Of a DNA stretch of 15,644 bases, positions 14,615 to 15,644 are shown one piece after another. The position numbers and the translations under genes were made by a program. The notes under the pieces were generated by a model. The model did not search any database and had not been told where the DNA came from. It saw only the letters and a list, made by a program, of their open reading frames with translations. Within the stretch, counting starts at the first letter, position 1. The number at the start of each line of letters is the position of its first letter. The DNA comes from an uncultured beta proteobacterium (GTDB lineage: Bacteria; Pseudomonadota; Gammaproteobacteria; Burkholderiales; Burkholderiaceae): NCBI GenBank assembly GCA_903892315.1, contig CAITHY010000117.1, positions 1 to 15,644 of the forward strand, read 5' to 3'.

Positions 14615-15028
14615 TTAGTTTGGCTCCGTCACAAACCCAAGTTTAGTTAACCCAGCACGGCGTGATGCAGCTAGGACCTGCGCAACATATTCATACTTCA
14701 CGGATTTATCTGCGCGTAGATTAATTTCTGGTTGAGGGTCTTTCTGGGCAGCTTTTTCTGCATAGCCATCGAAGGTCTTCAAATCAATTGGGGTGCTATT
14801 CCAGAAGATTTGACCGTTAGCATCAATCGAGAGCTGAACTGACTCAGGCTTGACTTCATTACGAACGCTATTAGCCTTTGGGAGCTCCACCTTTACTGCT
14901 TGCTGAATCACCGGCAGCGTGATGATGAAAATAATCAACAGCACCAACATGACGTCCACCATCGGCGTCATGTTGATTTCCGACATGATGTTGTCGTCGT
15001 TTTGGTCGTCCTGTATGTGGAAAGACAT
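14615..15028 (-). CDS. exbD: ExbD/TolR-family proton-channel subunit
   Basis: This 137-residue inner-membrane protein has one N-terminal transmembrane helix and a periplasmic domain. With ExbB it forms the proton-driven motor that energises TonB (or TolA). The key segment is INMTPMVDVMLVLLIIFII with the proton-carrying aspartate at D25, the same position as in E. coli ExbD. The periplasmic domain ends with VAQVLAASRRAGLTKLGFVT, a typical ExbD/TolR tail. It starts 2 nt after the exbB stop, with GGAGA in the exbB end serving as SD. The usual third gene, tonB or tolA, does not follow: a convergent gene lies 3 nt beyond the stop. TolR is the alternative identity; the short length and the pairing favour ExbD. 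Confidence 0.88.
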   Translation of the reverse strand: MSFHIQDDQNDDNIMSEINMTPMVDVMLVLLIIFIITLPVIQQAVKVELPKANSVRNEVKPESVQLSIDANGQIFWNSTPIDLKTFDGYAEKAAQKDPQPEINLRADKSVKYEYVAQVLAASRRAGLTKLGFVTEPN

Positions 15029-15030
15029 GA

Positions 15031-15644
15031 CTATTCTCCGGAATTAACGCGGGCACCAGTAACAAAGTAGGCTAATAGATCATTGCCAAAGCGATTGAGG
15101 TCAGCAACAAACAATTTATTGGCGCGATTAATGGCGTTAAAACTCAATACCGCAGGGATGGCAACCGCAAGGCCAAGGGCGGTCATGATGAGTGCTTCGC
15201 CAATCGGGCCGGCCACTTGATCCAGTTGCGCGCTTCCTGAACTGCTGATGGCGATCAGTGCGTGATAGATGCCCCAGACGGTACCAAACAAACCAATAAA
15301 TGGAGCAATCGCACCAGTAGATCCTAAGAAGGTCAAACCCTTCTGCAATCCAGCGGCAATGCTGTCGACGCTATTCTTAAGGCTTCTTGCCATCCACTCA
15401 GAATAGTTCAGTGTTTGCAGTAATTCACGGTGATTGGTGGATTGACTTTGGTGATGCGCAGATGCTTTGGTTGCTGACTTCGCAATTTGGTAATAAGGAT
15501 TGGTGGCATGATTACTATATACTTCTAAGCCTTGATCAAATGAAGTGGCGCGCCAGAATTGCTCTAGCTCAGGTTTGAGTTTACGTAGATTACTTAAATC
15601 CCAAAGTCGAGTGAGCAATATGACCCAGGTCACAATGGAGCAGA
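15031..15644 (-). CDS. exbB: ExbB/TolQ/MotA-family motor subunit, N-terminus cut by the window edge
   Basis: The visible part is about 204 residues. The reading frame stays open to the right edge, with residues CSIVTWVILLTRLW at the margin that match the first transmembrane helix of the family. The true start is therefore outside, and the GTG at 15633 is not a start. Family features are the cytoplasmic loop after helix 1, then GLTFLGSTGAIAPFIGLFGTVWGIYHALIAI (helix 2) and IGEALIMTALGLAVAIPAVLSFNAINR (helix 3). ExbB forms a pentamer around an ExbD dimer and conducts protons to drive TonB. Its stop (TAG, 15031-15033) is 2 nt before exbD, so the two genes are coupled. Whether it is ExbB or TolQ depends on the neighbours to the right, which are not seen. 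Confidence 0.87.
   Translation of the reverse strand, partial: CSIVTWVILLTRLWDLSNLRKLKPELEQFWRATSFDQGLEVYSNHATNPYYQIAKSATKASAHHQSQSTNHRELLQTLNYSEWMARSLKNSVDSIAAGLQKGLTFLGSTGAIAPFIGLFGTVWGIYHALIAISSSGSAQLDQVAGPIGEALIMTALGLAVAIPAVLSFNAINRANKLFVADLNRFGNDLLAYFVTGARVNSGE

Noticed and set aside
1..15644. Mobile element, prophage, CRISPR or genomic island
   Set aside because: No transposase, integrase, terminal repeat or spaced repeat was seen; tRNA-Leu has no integrase beside it and no second copy of its 3' end was noticed.

Overview
The window looks like chromosomal DNA of a free-living, moderately AT-rich betaproteobacterium. A Polynucleobacter-like member of the Burkholderiaceae is my best guess. 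This rests on the overall protein flavour (LivHMGF, PurU, surface-adhesin-E-like protein, penicillin acylase, ExbBD), the modest G+C and the compact gene packing; it is an inference, not a database result. I see no insertion sequence, phage gene, CRISPR array or rRNA.

Region 1 (1-4786, + strand) is a tight operon. It has two permeases (livH, livM) and two ATPases (livG, livF) of a branched-chain-amino-acid-type (HAAT) ABC importer, followed after 6 nt by an M20 (ArgE/DapE-like) metallohydrolase. No substrate-binding protein is visible; it may lie left of the window. LivG has a degenerate ABC signature, so the LivG/LivF dimer is probably asymmetric.

Region 2 (4787-9646, + strand) is the most interesting part. 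A 122-bp gap with a plausible promoter, a TTGCA-type palindrome and a strong 5'UTR hairpin leads into six closely packed genes. The first two encode a two-subunit xanthine-oxidase-family molybdenum hydroxylase of the isoquinoline-oxidoreductase (IorAB) type: a [2Fe-2S] subunit and a Tat-exported Mo subunit. The next four are soxX, a soxY paralogue, soxZ and soxA. The SoxY-like protein ends in SACTEVV instead of the canonical GGCGG swinging arm, and neither soxB nor soxCD is in the cluster. This points to a periplasmic system in which a Mo hydroxylase works with a Sox-like cytochrome and carrier set on a substrate other than, or in addition to, thiosulfate.

Region 3 (9665-13903, - strand) holds purU (formyltetrahydrofolate deformylase), a small alanine-rich lipoprotein overlapping a surface-adhesin-E-like secreted protein, and a large membrane-anchored penicillin-acylase-family Ntn hydrolase.

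Region 4 (13904-15644) starts with tRNA-Leu(UAA) on the + strand. A small unrecognised secreted protein begins 18 nt after the tRNA. Converging on it from the right are exbD and exbB (the latter cut by the window edge), the proton-driven motor of a TonB-type or Tol-type energy-transducing complex.
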